Source: Flammeovirgaceae bacterium
GTDB lineage: Bacteria > Bacteroidota > Bacteroidia > Cytophagales > Cyclobacteriaceae
Direction of reading: 5' to 3'
Assembly (NCBI GenBank): GCA_015180985.1
Contig: CP054185.1
Coordinates: forward strand, 372,001 to 436,000
DNA: 64,000 bases
A program made the position numbers and the translations under genes. Within the stretch, counting starts at the first letter, position 1. Each line of letters starts with the position of its first letter. The notes beneath the pieces were generated by a model. That model saw only the letters and a list, made by a program, of their open reading frames with translations, searched no databases and was not told the DNA's origin. Of this stretch, positions 38,052 to 46,714 are shown one piece after another.

Positions 38052-39371
38052 ATGGAAACGTTTGTTATTGCCATTTTCGTTATCGGCTACCTTTGCATCG
38101 CGCTGGAGCATCCCATTAAAGTAAATAAAACCGCTTCGGCACTGTTAACCGGGGTTATCTGCTGGACACTCTATGCCGTTTTTCAACACGATAGCATCGC
38201 GCACATTGGCGAGCAACTTAATCACCATCTGGGCCAAATCGGGGCCATTCTCTTTTTTCTAATGGGAGCCATGACCATTGTTGAGTTGGTGGATGCCTAC
38301 CAGGGTTTTCGCATCATTACGGATAAGATAAAAACGCAGAATCCAAAAAAACTGATGTGGATTATCTGCTGGGTAACTTTTTTTCTGAGCGCCATACTGG
38401 ATAACCTGACCACTTCCATTGTGATGATCTCATTGTTGCGAAAGCTGGTGCCCAACAAAGAAATGCGTTTGTTCTTTGCTGCCATGGTGGTTATCGCAGC
38501 GAATGCCGGTGGTGCCTGGTCGCCCATTGGCGATGTAACCACCACCATGCTGTGGATTGGCGGCCAGATTTCTTCGGGCAACATCATCATTACACTCTTA
38601 TTGCCCAGTATAATTTGTATGGTCATTCCGTTACTATACCTGCAGTTTACGCTGAAAGGCGATTTGGGGCATGCCGGCAACAAAGCAGACGAGGGCAGTC
38701 TGGCTTTCGGGCACGGACATGCCCATAGCAGCACACCTATTAAAGGTTCAAAAACAATGTTTTTCCTTGGTGTTGGTGGTCTCATTTCAGTTCCTGTATT
38801 TAAAACCGTTACGCATTTGCCTCCCTACCTGGGTATGCTGCTGGCACTGGGTGTGCTTTGGGTGGTCTCAGAACTGATTAACCCACACATGGATGAAGCT
38901 GAAAAAAGACCCTACACAGCCGCAGGGGCGTTGAGCCGCATTGATGTACCCAGCGTACTGTTCTTCCTCGGCATTCTGCTGGCGGTAAGCGCACTGGAGT
39001 CGATGGAAATCCTGCACCACTTTGCCGCCTGGCTCGATAAAAGCGTAGGTGATCAGCGAATCATCATCACATTAATCGGTATACTATCCTCCATCGTTGA
39101 TAACGTGCCGCTGGTTGCTGCCAGCATGGGTATGTACGATATGAGTATTTATCCGCAAGACCATCTGATTTGGGAATACCTGGCCTACTGTGCCGGTACG
39201 GGCGGCAGTGTGTTGATCATCGGTTCAGCCGCGGGAGTAGCCGTAATGGGTATGGAAAAGATTGATTTTATCTGGTATATGAAGAAAGCCTCGCTGCTTG
39301 CGCTGCTGGGGTACTTTGCCGGAGCCATTGTTTACCTGATCATCCAGCCCTACCTGGCTGTTCACCACTAA
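38052..39371 (+). CDS. nhaD: NhaD-family sodium/proton antiporter
   Basis: 439 residues with about 11-12 membrane segments. The ion-transporter motifs ILDNLTTSIVMISLL and SIVDNVPLVAASMGMY, each with a charged Asp in a membrane segment, are typical of NhaD. A His-rich cytoplasmic or extracytoplasmic loop, FGHGHAHSS, occurs after residue 215. NhaD exports Na+ (Li+) against protons. Convergent with the dehydrogenase gene, 4-bp overlap. Confidence 0.93.
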   Translation: METFVIAIFVIGYLCIALEHPIKVNKTASALLTGVICWTLYAVFQHDSIAHIGEQLNHHLGQIGAILFFLMGAMTIVELVDAYQGFRIITDKIKTQNPKKLMWIICWVTFFLSAILDNLTTSIVMISLLRKLVPNKEMRLFFAAMVVIAANAGGAWSPIGDVTTTMLWIGGQISSGNIIITLLLPSIICMVIPLLYLQFTLKGDLGHAGNKADEGSLAFGHGHAHSSTPIKGSKTMFFLGVGGLISVPVFKTVTHLPPYLGMLLALGVLWVVSELINPHMDEAEKRPYTAAGALSRIDVPSVLFFLGILLAVSALESMEILHHFAAWLDKSVGDQRIIITLIGILSSIVDNVPLVAASMGMYDMSIYPQDHLIWEYLAYCAGTGGSVLIIGSAAGVAVMGMEKIDFIWYMKKASLLALLGYFAGAIVYLIIQPYLAVHH

Positions 39372-40594
39372 ACCAGTTGCCGCAACGCCTGTTCGAACGA
39401 AGTTTGGGCTATACCGGTTTTTACCGGATTGGCAGCATGTGTTTGCTTTAAAGCCTTGTGAATTGTATTGGATATGTCTGTAAAAATGGCTTCATCTTCC
39501 ATGCTAACCTCGTTTTCCATGAAATAAGCAAACACCCTGGCCATGCCGCAATTGGCGATGAAATCGGGCACTACCGAAAAATTCTGATCGGCATATAAAC
39601 CAGTCGGGCCGAAAAATATTTCAGGATCTGCAAAGGGAACGTTGGCTCCGCACGAGAACACTTCCAGTTTGGAGTTAATCATCCGGTCAACCTGATCGCG
39701 CGTGATCAACCGGGAGGCAGCAGCCGGGATAAAAATTTCAAATTCCTCATCCCAGATTACCCGGTTCAACGTTTCGTAAGGAATCATGTTATCGGCAACC
39801 AGGTGGTTTTTGTTACGGCTTGTAATCAGCTTACAAATTTCATCCAACGTAAACCCTTTGTTGTTGATAAGTCCTCCATCTCTGCCGATAATACCCACAA
39901 TCTTTACTCCCAACTGGCTCAGATAAAATCCGGCAGCGGCTCCAACATTGCCCCATCCCTGGATTACCGCCCGTTTACCGGTAATGCTTCCACCCCAAAG
40001 ATGATAATAGTGCCTTACGGCCTGAGCTACACCATACCCGGTGCACATATCGGCAATTGTATATTTTTTTTCAAGGGATGGGGTAAAACGTTCATCTTCA
40101 ATCACCTTAATTACACCACGCCTGAGTTGACCAATTCGATTTACTTTTTGAGGCTCGGTGGGCTTAAAGTGTCCTGTAAATACACCTTCCTGCGGATGCC
40201 AGATACCCACATCTTCGGTAATCGGAATTACTTCATGGATCTCATCAACATTCAAATCACCACCAGTACCATAATAATACTTGAGCAACGGCATCACGGC
40301 TGCATACCATCGCCTGAGTACGCCTTCTTTGCGCGGATCATTCGGATCGAAGTTAATGCCGGACTTGGCCCCTCCGATGGGCGGTCCGGAAACTGTAAAT
40401 TTAACCTCCATCGTTTTGGCAAGGGATTCCACTTCACGCTTATCCAGGCCGGGGCGCATGCGTGTGCCTCCACCCGCGGCACCACCCCGCAACGAGTTGA
40501 TCACCACCCATCCTTCGGCTTCTGTTTCCGGATCCTTCCATTCAAATACAATTTCTGGACGTTTATTTTCAAACTGCCGAAGGAGGTCGTTCAT
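39368..40594 (-). CDS. Glu/Leu/Phe/Val dehydrogenase (glutamate dehydrogenase-type)
   Basis: 408 residues. N-terminal catalytic domain with the substrate lysine in PPIGGAKSGINFDP, then a nucleotide-binding domain with GWGNVGAAAGFYLSQLG. Exact substrate among Glu, Leu, Phe and Val cannot be fixed from sequence here; glutamate is commonest. A -7 box is at 40614-40621. Confidence 0.9.
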   Translation of the reverse strand: MNDLLRQFENKRPEIVFEWKDPETEAEGWVVINSLRGGAAGGGTRMRPGLDKREVESLAKTMEVKFTVSGPPIGGAKSGINFDPNDPRKEGVLRRWYAAVMPLLKYYYGTGGDLNVDEIHEVIPITEDVGIWHPQEGVFTGHFKPTEPQKVNRIGQLRRGVIKVIEDERFTPSLEKKYTIADMCTGYGVAQAVRHYYHLWGGSITGKRAVIQGWGNVGAAAGFYLSQLGVKIVGIIGRDGGLINNKGFTLDEICKLITSRNKNHLVADNMIPYETLNRVIWDEEFEIFIPAAASRLITRDQVDRMINSKLEVFSCGANVPFADPEIFFGPTGLYADQNFSVVPDFIANCGMARVFAYFMENEVSMEDEAIFTDISNTIHKALKQTHAANPVKTGIAQTSFEQALRQLV

Positions 40595-40613
40595 AGGTAA
40601 ATTAATGAAGCGG

Positions 40614-40621
40614 CAAAGTTA
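40614..40621 (-). promoter_or_regulatory. -7 element for the glutamate dehydrogenase-type gene
   Basis: Minus-strand TAACTTTG, exact consensus, 20 nt before the ATG at 40594. The corresponding -33 falls at the end of anmK and is unclear. Confidence 0.45.
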
Positions 40622-40636
40622 AAGTTTTTACGGGCA

Positions 40637-41713
40637 TCAGAAACCCGCCAGCAACCCCGATGACGAATCCGTTGCAGCACCGGTTACACTTTTCAGGCAA
40701 TTAATTTCGCTGCGCACCCGAAGCACACCCAGCAATCCAAATACAAGTGCTTCTTTAAATTTTACAACCGATTCATCCGGAATAATAAAAGTAATTCTGT
40801 CCTCCGCACGATCCAGTAACCGGTACATCAGGTATGAATTTAACGCGCCACCACCGGTGCAGAGAACGGTTGGCCTCTTCTTGCCGGTTAAAGCATGGTT
40901 TATCTCTATAGCTATCGACTCAACAGCCGTAGCCAGTTTATCCGAAACAGATAAATCGGCCTGCTGAATGACGGGGACAATTTTATCTTCAAAAAATTCT
41001 CTGCCCAGCGAAGGCCTTGTCTTTCGCATTGTGGCATAACCGGCCGTCAACTTTTTTAATAATATCCTGTCAACCTTGCCGGCAGCCGCCATGGCCCCCT
41101 GCTTATCATACCATTTACCGGCTTGTTCGGCCAGGTAGTTCAGCGCCATGTTCACATAGCAGATGTCGAAAGCAATACGCTTGTTGTGATGAATCATGGA
41201 GCAGTTGGCGATGCCTCCCAGGTTTAGGCATACATCATATTCATTAAAAAGCAAATGATCGCCAACCGGCACCAGCGGTGCGCCCTGCCCGCCCCGTGCA
41301 ACATCCAGGCTTCTGAAATCGAAAACAACTTTCTTGTTAGTGACTGCATGTATCGCATTGCCATCGCCCAGTTGAAAGGTGAATCCGTTGCCCGGCTGAT
41401 GATAAACCGTGTGCCCGTGTGAGGCAATGAAGTCTACTTTTTCAATAGCGTATTTCCTGCAAAACCTGTTGACAAGACTGCCCAGATAATGCCCATAGCG
41501 AATATGCACTTGAACCAGTTTATCCCCCGGCAATTGATGGGCAGTAACCAGCCTTTTTCTCCACGCCTTATTATAACCAACGGTTTCTGCCCGCAGTATA
41601 GCATACCGCCATCTCTTCTTAATGCGGGTAAATGTGCAATAGGCCAGATCAACCCCATCAAGCGAAGTGCCCGACATGAGCCCGATAATGTGATAGTGCT
41701 TCCGATTCAGCAT
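40637..41713 (-). CDS. anmK: Anhydro-N-acetylmuramic acid kinase
   Basis: 358 residues, normal size. ATP and sugar-binding motifs: IGLMSGTSLDGVDLA at the N-terminus, ASHGHTVYHQPG, and LNLGGIANCS. AnmK phosphorylates and opens the 1,6-anhydro ring of anhydroMurNAc during cell-wall recycling. It ends 42 bp from the dehydrogenase start on the same strand. Confidence 0.95.
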   Translation of the reverse strand: MLNRKHYHIIGLMSGTSLDGVDLAYCTFTRIKKRWRYAILRAETVGYNKAWRKRLVTAHQLPGDKLVQVHIRYGHYLGSLVNRFCRKYAIEKVDFIASHGHTVYHQPGNGFTFQLGDGNAIHAVTNKKVVFDFRSLDVARGGQGAPLVPVGDHLLFNEYDVCLNLGGIANCSMIHHNKRIAFDICYVNMALNYLAEQAGKWYDKQGAMAAAGKVDRILLKKLTAGYATMRKTRPSLGREFFEDKIVPVIQQADLSVSDKLATAVESIAIEINHALTGKKRPTVLCTGGGALNSYLMYRLLDRAEDRITFIIPDESVVKFKEALVFGLLGVLRVRSEINCLKSVTGAATDSSSGLLAGF

Positions 41714-41741
41714 GCTGAGGGTAGATTAAGATTAGGAGAAA

Positions 41742-41749
41742 CAAAGCTA
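41742..41749 (-). promoter_or_regulatory. -7 element for anmK
   Basis: Minus-strand TAGCTTTG, exact TAnnTTTG, 29 nt before the ATG; -33 not clear. Confidence 0.4.
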
Positions 41750-41817
41750 ACCAAATCAATCCTATACTAACTCCACCAGCAGCGCGTTAACCAAGCATCA
41801 GTTACCTGTCAGGTATT

Positions 41818-41845
41818 CGGAAATTCCGGGGTTTCCGGTTTTTTT
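41818..41845 (+). terminator. Orphan terminator-like hairpin between divergent genes
   Basis: CGGAAA/TTTCCG stem (6 bp, 8-nt loop), then G and seven T residues. No plus-strand gene lies upstream to be terminated; its T-run overlaps the -33 element of the next promoter. Confidence 0.5.
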
Positions 41846-41873
41846 GAAAACAATTTTAAAGCATTCATATTTG
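41842..41873 (+). promoter_or_regulatory. Promoter of the barrel-protein gene, fixing its start
   Basis: TTTTG (41842-41846), 19-nt spacer, CATATTTG (41866-41873, one mismatch). Transcription would begin near 41878, so translation must start downstream of it, ruling out the in-frame TTG at 41844. Confidence 0.5.
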
Positions 41874-41894
41874 CGTGCCCAAAAAGTAGAAATA

Positions 41895-43202
41895 GTGATA
41901 ATTGCGCGTTTTGTCCCGGTGATTGCCATAAAATTCGGTTTAAGCACATTTATTTTAATATTGCTACTTACCGCAGCCTTTGGCCAGGCTGCCCGTTCGC
42001 CATTTTCTACATTTGGTATTGGTGAGCCATACGGCAGTTCGCTTATCCATAATCAGGGTATGGCCGGCACCGGAGTAGCCCAGCCACAATACTGGTTTCT
42101 GAATAATCAAAACCCGGCCCTGCTTGTATTTAATTACTACACCGTTATTGCAAGTGGGCTGTTGGTTGAATCAAAAACCATTCAAGGCGACACAACCAAT
42201 GTTAAAAGTACCGGAGGTAACCTGAACTACCTGGCAGCGGCCTTTCCTGTGAAGCCGGGTAAATGGACAACCTCGGTTGGATTGATGCCCTTTACGAATG
42301 TGAATTATAAATTTATTTACTACGACTCCGTTCGCGACAACAACAATAATGTAGTGGATACTATTGCGGTTCAGGAGCAGGGCAGTGGTGGATTGAACCA
42401 GCTTTATTGGAGCAACGGCTACCGCCTTCATAAAAACTGGGCAATTGGTTTAAAGGCGGCATACATATTTAGTTCGATAGAAAACGATTTTGCGAACACC
42501 CTCATCAATGTTAATCAACCCGTTCCATTTTTAATTGCTGTGAAAGAGCAAACTTATGTAAACGATTTCCAGTTTACCGGTGGTTTGTCTTTCAGCAAAG
42601 ATTCACTTGGTAAGAGAAACAACATTATTGTGAGTGCCGGGCTTACTTACAGTTTCGCTTCTAACCTGAAGGCTCGTAAAACCACAACCTATGAACGCAG
42701 AACGGCCTCGGGCAATCCGCTTACGTTGGACACCCTGGTTACATATCGAGGCAAAATATCAATCCCCAGCGGTTTGCAGGCTGGCTTCTCTGTTAGCAAA
42801 TCGGCCAACTGGTCGGCCGCGGTAGAGTTTGGCATGCAAAACTGGGCTGACTTTAACAGCCTGAACGAAGACGATTTAGGCAGCCTGGGCAGAGCCTGGC
42901 GGGTGGCCTTTGGGGGAGAATATACCCCTGACTACCTTTCAAGCAGATTTTTTGACCGGGTTACCTACCGGGCCGGCTTTAAACTGGAGCACTACCCATT
43001 TTTAATTAATAATAACCAGCTTAAGGATTTTGGCATTAATTTTGGGTTTTCATTGCCTGCAGGCCGTTCAAGTATTGATTTGGCCTTTAGTACAGGAAAA
43101 AGAGGCAACCGATCAGAAAACGTACTCGAAGAAACCTATTTCAAAGTTTACTTCGGGCTTACATTTAATGATCAATGGTTTGTTCGAAGAAAGTTTGACT
43201 AG
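41895..43202 (+). CDS. Outer-membrane beta-barrel protein (FadL/PorV-like topology)
   Basis: 435 residues from GTG 41895; GTG 41919 is an alternative. Either start gives a good signal peptide (FGLSTFILILLLTAAFGQA). The mature part begins RSPFSTFGIGEPYG, then strands such as AVEFGMQNWADFN and VYFGLTFNDQWFVRRKF. I recognise the type, a Bacteroidota outer-membrane barrel near the lptC cluster, but not a specific function. The TPR gene follows after 9 bp. Confidence 0.75.
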   Translation: MIIARFVPVIAIKFGLSTFILILLLTAAFGQAARSPFSTFGIGEPYGSSLIHNQGMAGTGVAQPQYWFLNNQNPALLVFNYYTVIASGLLVESKTIQGDTTNVKSTGGNLNYLAAAFPVKPGKWTTSVGLMPFTNVNYKFIYYDSVRDNNNNVVDTIAVQEQGSGGLNQLYWSNGYRLHKNWAIGLKAAYIFSSIENDFANTLINVNQPVPFLIAVKEQTYVNDFQFTGGLSFSKDSLGKRNNIIVSAGLTYSFASNLKARKTTTYERRTASGNPLTLDTLVTYRGKISIPSGLQAGFSVSKSANWSAAVEFGMQNWADFNSLNEDDLGSLGRAWRVAFGGEYTPDYLSSRFFDRVTYRAGFKLEHYPFLINNNQLKDFGINFGFSLPAGRSSIDLAFSTGKRGNRSENVLEETYFKVYFGLTFNDQWFVRRKFD

Positions 43203-43211
43203 TAAAACAAT

Positions 43212-44543
43212 ATGAAAAACACCGTAGTAAAATTACTGATTACCGGTTTGTTCGGTTCCTTTACACTGACTAACGCTTTTGCCCAATGCAAAGAGTGGGC
43301 TTTCAGCGATGGCGAGGCCAAAGCTATTGAGCAGGAGAAGGTTACGCTGTACACCGATGCCAAAAGCAATAACAACTTTAAAGCAGCACTACCTCCGCTG
43401 AACTGGTTACTGAAGAATAACCCCAAACTGAATACCAGTATTTATATTAATGGTGCTGAAATATTTGATAAAGTGGCCAGTGCCGAGACCGACCCGGCAA
43501 AAAAGAGGGTTTACATTGATTCGCTGTTACTCATTCATGACCTGCGCATCGCCAACTGTGGCGAAGAGGCACCGGTAACCAACCGAAAGGCACTCATGGC
43601 AGCAAAATATTATGCCAATGAAAATGGTAAAGAGGCCTATGTACTGTCGCTCATGGATAAAGCCATCGAACTGAACGGTAACAATACGCTTGACGGGACC
43701 CTGATTCCGTATATGCAGTCCACCAAGATTAACAAACTGAAACTGAAGACACTTACAGACGAACAAGTGCTTGAACGCTATGACAAGGTAATGTCCATTA
43801 TTGATGCCAAAATCAAAAAAGCACGCAGCGAAGGTAAGCCCGTTGATAAACTAGAGACCATGAAGGGCGATGTTGACAAAGTATTGTTTAGTATGGTAAC
43901 TGTTAACTGCGACTTTGTGCGTAAAAACCTCGGACCAAAATTCAAGGCAAATCCGGCCGATATAGGCAATGCCAAAAAAATATTTGCCTTCATGCTGCAG
44001 GATAAATGTACTGATGACCCGCTGTGGCTTGAAGCGGCTGAGGCCATTCACAAAGTGGAAAAGGACTTTGGCTTGGCCAAGAACCTGGCCATCCGTTACC
44101 TTGCTGCTGAGAACTATGCTAAAGCCGAACAACTCTTCAAAGAAGCACTGGAACTGGCCCCGACAAATTCCGACAAGGCCGATATGATGATCTATTTAGG
44201 GGCTATTGAAGCCAAAAACGGCAATAAACCGGGTGCCCGTGAGTTATACCGGCAGGCATTAGCAGCCGATGGAGCAAAGAAAGAAGCTTATGAAAAAATC
44301 GGTGACCTGTACTATCAAAGTTTTTCCGATTGCGCCAAGAAAGAAAACATGGCGGCTGACAGGCTGGTATATATAGCTGCGTTTGAAATGTATCAGCGGG
44401 CGGGCGATGCCAAGAAAATGGCCATGGCCAAAGACCAGTTCCCTTCCAAGGAAGATATCTTCCTGGTGAACTGGTCAGCTGGTGAAACCCAGCGTGTAGG
44501 ATGCTGGATTAATGAAAGCGTTACCGTAAAAACACGCGATTAA
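43212..44543 (+). CDS. Exported TPR-repeat protein
   Basis: 443 residues with signal peptide (KLLITGLFGSFTLTNAFA). The C-terminal half has tetratricopeptide-like repeats (YAKAEQLFKEALELAP, NKPGARELYRQALAADG), suggesting a scaffold. Nine bp after the barrel gene and followed by a terminator ahead of lptC. Probably part of an envelope-biogenesis operon; no specific partner is shown. Confidence 0.78.
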   Translation: MKNTVVKLLITGLFGSFTLTNAFAQCKEWAFSDGEAKAIEQEKVTLYTDAKSNNNFKAALPPLNWLLKNNPKLNTSIYINGAEIFDKVASAETDPAKKRVYIDSLLLIHDLRIANCGEEAPVTNRKALMAAKYYANENGKEAYVLSLMDKAIELNGNNTLDGTLIPYMQSTKINKLKLKTLTDEQVLERYDKVMSIIDAKIKKARSEGKPVDKLETMKGDVDKVLFSMVTVNCDFVRKNLGPKFKANPADIGNAKKIFAFMLQDKCTDDPLWLEAAEAIHKVEKDFGLAKNLAIRYLAAENYAKAEQLFKEALELAPTNSDKADMMIYLGAIEAKNGNKPGARELYRQALAADGAKKEAYEKIGDLYYQSFSDCAKKENMAADRLVYIAAFEMYQRAGDAKKMAMAKDQFPSKEDIFLVNWSAGETQRVGCWINESVTVKTRD

Positions 44544-44562
44544 TCTGAGCAAGAAGCATCAG

Positions 44563-44600
44563 AGAGGTCATAGTTAAAATACTATGACCTCTTGTTTTTT
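44563..44600 (+). terminator. Strong terminator running into the lptC start codon
   Basis: 12-bp perfect stem AGAGGTCATAGT/ACTATGACCTCT with 6-nt loop, then TG and six T residues ending 2 nt before the lptC ATG at 44603. Confidence 0.85.
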
Positions 44601-44602
44601 AT

Positions 44603-45133
44603 ATGAAACACCTAAGCACAATACTCATGCTGCTTACCCTGGCGTGTAGCACCAACGAAAACACCCAGCCCCTGCTTTACGAAGGGCCCCTGCGTGAGGC
44701 TGAGCATGTAGAGATGTTTTACAGCGAAGCCCAGGTTGTAAAGGTAAAAATGCTGGCCGACCTGGTGTATGAATTTCAAAATGGCGACCGGGAATTTCCA
44801 AAAGGCATTTACCTTGAATTTTTTGACGAAACAGGCAACCTTTCTTCCACCCTGCGTGCCAACCACGCCTACTACTTTAAAAACGAAGATCAATGGCGTG
44901 CCCGCGGAAAAGTAGAGGTTATTAACCTGGCCAAAAACGAACAATTAAATACAGAAGAACTTTTCTGGCGACCAACCAAAGAAGAAATCCATACCGAAAG
45001 TTTTGTTACCATCCGCATGCAGAACGAGGTTATTTATGGCGAAGGCCTTGAGGCCAAGCAGGATATGTCCTCCTACACTATAAAAAAACCCCAGGGTGAG
45101 TTTACCATCGAAGAAAACGAAACACCCCGCTGA
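44603..45133 (+). CDS. lptC: LPS export component LptC-like lipoprotein
   Basis: 176 residues. N-terminal lipobox TLAC (about Cys15). The single LptC beta-jellyroll domain is recognisable: GIYLEFFDETGNLSSTLRAN, AYYFKNEDQWRARGKVEV and EELFWRPTKEEIHTESFV. LptC carries LPS from the inner-membrane LptBFG complex towards LptA; here it would be lipid-anchored rather than membrane-spanning. No LptA or LptB is adjacent. Confidence 0.87.
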   Translation: MKHLSTILMLLTLACSTNENTQPLLYEGPLREAEHVEMFYSEAQVVKVKMLADLVYEFQNGDREFPKGIYLEFFDETGNLSSTLRANHAYYFKNEDQWRARGKVEVINLAKNEQLNTEELFWRPTKEEIHTESFVTIRMQNEVIYGEGLEAKQDMSSYTIKKPQGEFTIEENETPR

Positions 45134-45162
45134 CCCTGCAAAATCCCTATCTTTGCCGTTCG

Positions 45163-45318
45163 ATGAAACTACCGGACGTTATCCTCCTTTCGCTGGCGGC
45201 TGCACTACTGATTATCGGTATCCACCAGGTGATGACGGCCGGCATTGGTAATGCCTACTGGATACTGATGATCGCATCGGCCTTGTTCCTGGTTTACACG
45301 TATCGAAAAAGAAAGTGA
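45163..45318 (+). CDS. 51-residue two-span membrane protein between lptC and a CNNM/CorC gene
   Basis: ATG 45163 to TGA 45316-45318, sharing one base with the next ATG (TGATG), a coupling arrangement. Two hydrophobic segments (DVILLSLAAALLIIGIHQV and YWILMIASALFLVYTY) separated by a Gly-rich turn and ended by RKRK. Too short for a known family I can name. Conservation of this slot in related genomes would establish it. Confidence 0.6.
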   Translation: MKLPDVILLSLAAALLIIGIHQVMTAGIGNAYWILMIASALFLVYTYRKRK

Positions 45319-46598
45319 TGGATCCGGGATTACTTCCGTATATCGCCCTGTCGCTGATCTTTTCCTTTTTCTTCTCAGGGATTGAAATCGCCTACCTGTC
45401 GGCCAACAAACTACAACTGGAGCTTCAGGGCAAACAGGGCTCGCTGGCCGGCCGGATTTTTACAAAGTTCATCCGCAAACCTTCCATGTTTATTGGTACA
45501 ACGCTTGTAGGCAATACCATCGCGCTTGTATTTTATGGAATCTTCATGGCCCAGCTGCTCGAACCGCTGTTACAGGTTTGGCTACCGCAAGCCCTGCTGA
45601 ACGAGGCTTTTGTAATGATTGTGCAGGTGTTCCTGTCTACCGTCATCGTTTTGGTAACAGCCGAATTTCTGCCAAAAAGCATCTTTCTGAGCAATCCCAA
45701 TTTCTGGCTAACAGCCCTGGCGGTTCCTTTCAACATTGTCTATTACGTGCTTTACCCATTCGTTACCACAGTAGTGGCCTTGTCACGGTTCGTAATCATT
45801 CATCTCTTTCGTGTGCCGTATTCCGATGAACGCCCGGTGTACGGATTAACCGACCTGAATAATTACCTGAAGAGCATGATGAAGGTAAAGCACGAGGATG
45901 AAGATGTTACACTCGATAAAAAGATATTCCATAATGCGCTTGAGTTCAAATCGGTAAAAGTGCGGGACTGCATGATTCCACGAACCGAAATTGTTGCTGT
46001 TGACTTGCAGGATGGTATTACGAGCCTGAGAAAAGCATTTGTTGAAAGTGGCCACTCAAAAATTCTGGTTTACAAAGATTCGATTGACGAGGTTATTGGT
46101 TACTGCCACTCGTCAGGGCTGTTTAAAAAGCCGAACACCATCGAAGAAATGCTTACCCCCATCATCACCGTTTCGGAAACCACACTGGCCAACGAACTGA
46201 TGCTTCGGTTTATCCACGAGCGGAAAAGCCTGGCTGTAGTGGTTGATGAATTTGGAGGAACATCCGGCATTGTAAGCATGGAAGACGTTATTGAAGAAAT
46301 ATTCGGTGAAATTGAAGACGAACACGACCAGGATGACCTGGTGGAGCAGAAGCTTGACGAGACAACCTGGCTGCTGAGTGCCCGGTTGGAAATTGATTAC
46401 CTGAATGAAACCTATGGATGGAGGCTTCCGGCCGGTGAATATGAAACCCTGGGCGGCCTTATTCTTGCCTATGCCGAAGACATTCCCCAGGCAGGCGAAA
46501 CCATCCAGGTACCTCCTTTTACCTTCACCATTCAGTCAACCCTTGATAACCGGATTGATACCATCAAACTGACACTTTCAGGCCCTGCTGGGGATTAA
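45318..46598 (+). CDS. CNNM/CorC-type protein (hemolysin family, DUF21-CBS-CorC_HlyC)
   Basis: 426 residues from ATG 45318. DUF21 membrane domain (residues about 1-200), a CBS pair (for example RDCMIPRTEIVAVD and AVVVDEFGGTSGIVSMED) and a C-terminal CorC_HlyC domain. The family transports or senses Mg2+ or Co2+; hemolysin is a historical name. Its start overlaps the stop of the 51-residue membrane gene. Confidence 0.92.
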   Translation: MDPGLLPYIALSLIFSFFFSGIEIAYLSANKLQLELQGKQGSLAGRIFTKFIRKPSMFIGTTLVGNTIALVFYGIFMAQLLEPLLQVWLPQALLNEAFVMIVQVFLSTVIVLVTAEFLPKSIFLSNPNFWLTALAVPFNIVYYVLYPFVTTVVALSRFVIIHLFRVPYSDERPVYGLTDLNNYLKSMMKVKHEDEDVTLDKKIFHNALEFKSVKVRDCMIPRTEIVAVDLQDGITSLRKAFVESGHSKILVYKDSIDEVIGYCHSSGLFKKPNTIEEMLTPIITVSETTLANELMLRFIHERKSLAVVVDEFGGTSGIVSMEDVIEEIFGEIEDEHDQDDLVEQKLDETTWLLSARLEIDYLNETYGWRLPAGEYETLGGLILAYAEDIPQAGETIQVPPFTFTIQSTLDNRIDTIKLTLSGPAGD

Positions 46599-46663
46599 AT
46601 CAATCGACTCAGAATCAGGTTATTAACCACTTGAGGATTCCGGAAAACGAATTTCCCTGGCCG

Positions 46664-46694
46664 TTTTGCCATTGGAAAAACTGGGTTAAATTTG
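46664..46694 (+). promoter_or_regulatory. Promoter of the PPIase gene, fixing its start
   Basis: TTTTG (46664-46668), 18-nt spacer, TAAATTTG (46687-46694). It lies 21 nt before ATG 46715, which rules out the longer frame from 46631. Confidence 0.6.
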
Positions 46695-46714
46695 CGGTCT
46701 TTAAAATTTACGAT

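Noticed and set aside
39803-40600. 265-codon plus-strand frame opposite the glutamate dehydrogenase-type gene
   Set aside because: Shadow of a well-supported gene; no domain seen.
46631-46714. N-terminal extension of the PPIase frame
   Set aside because: A good promoter lies within it, so the ATG at 46715 is the start.
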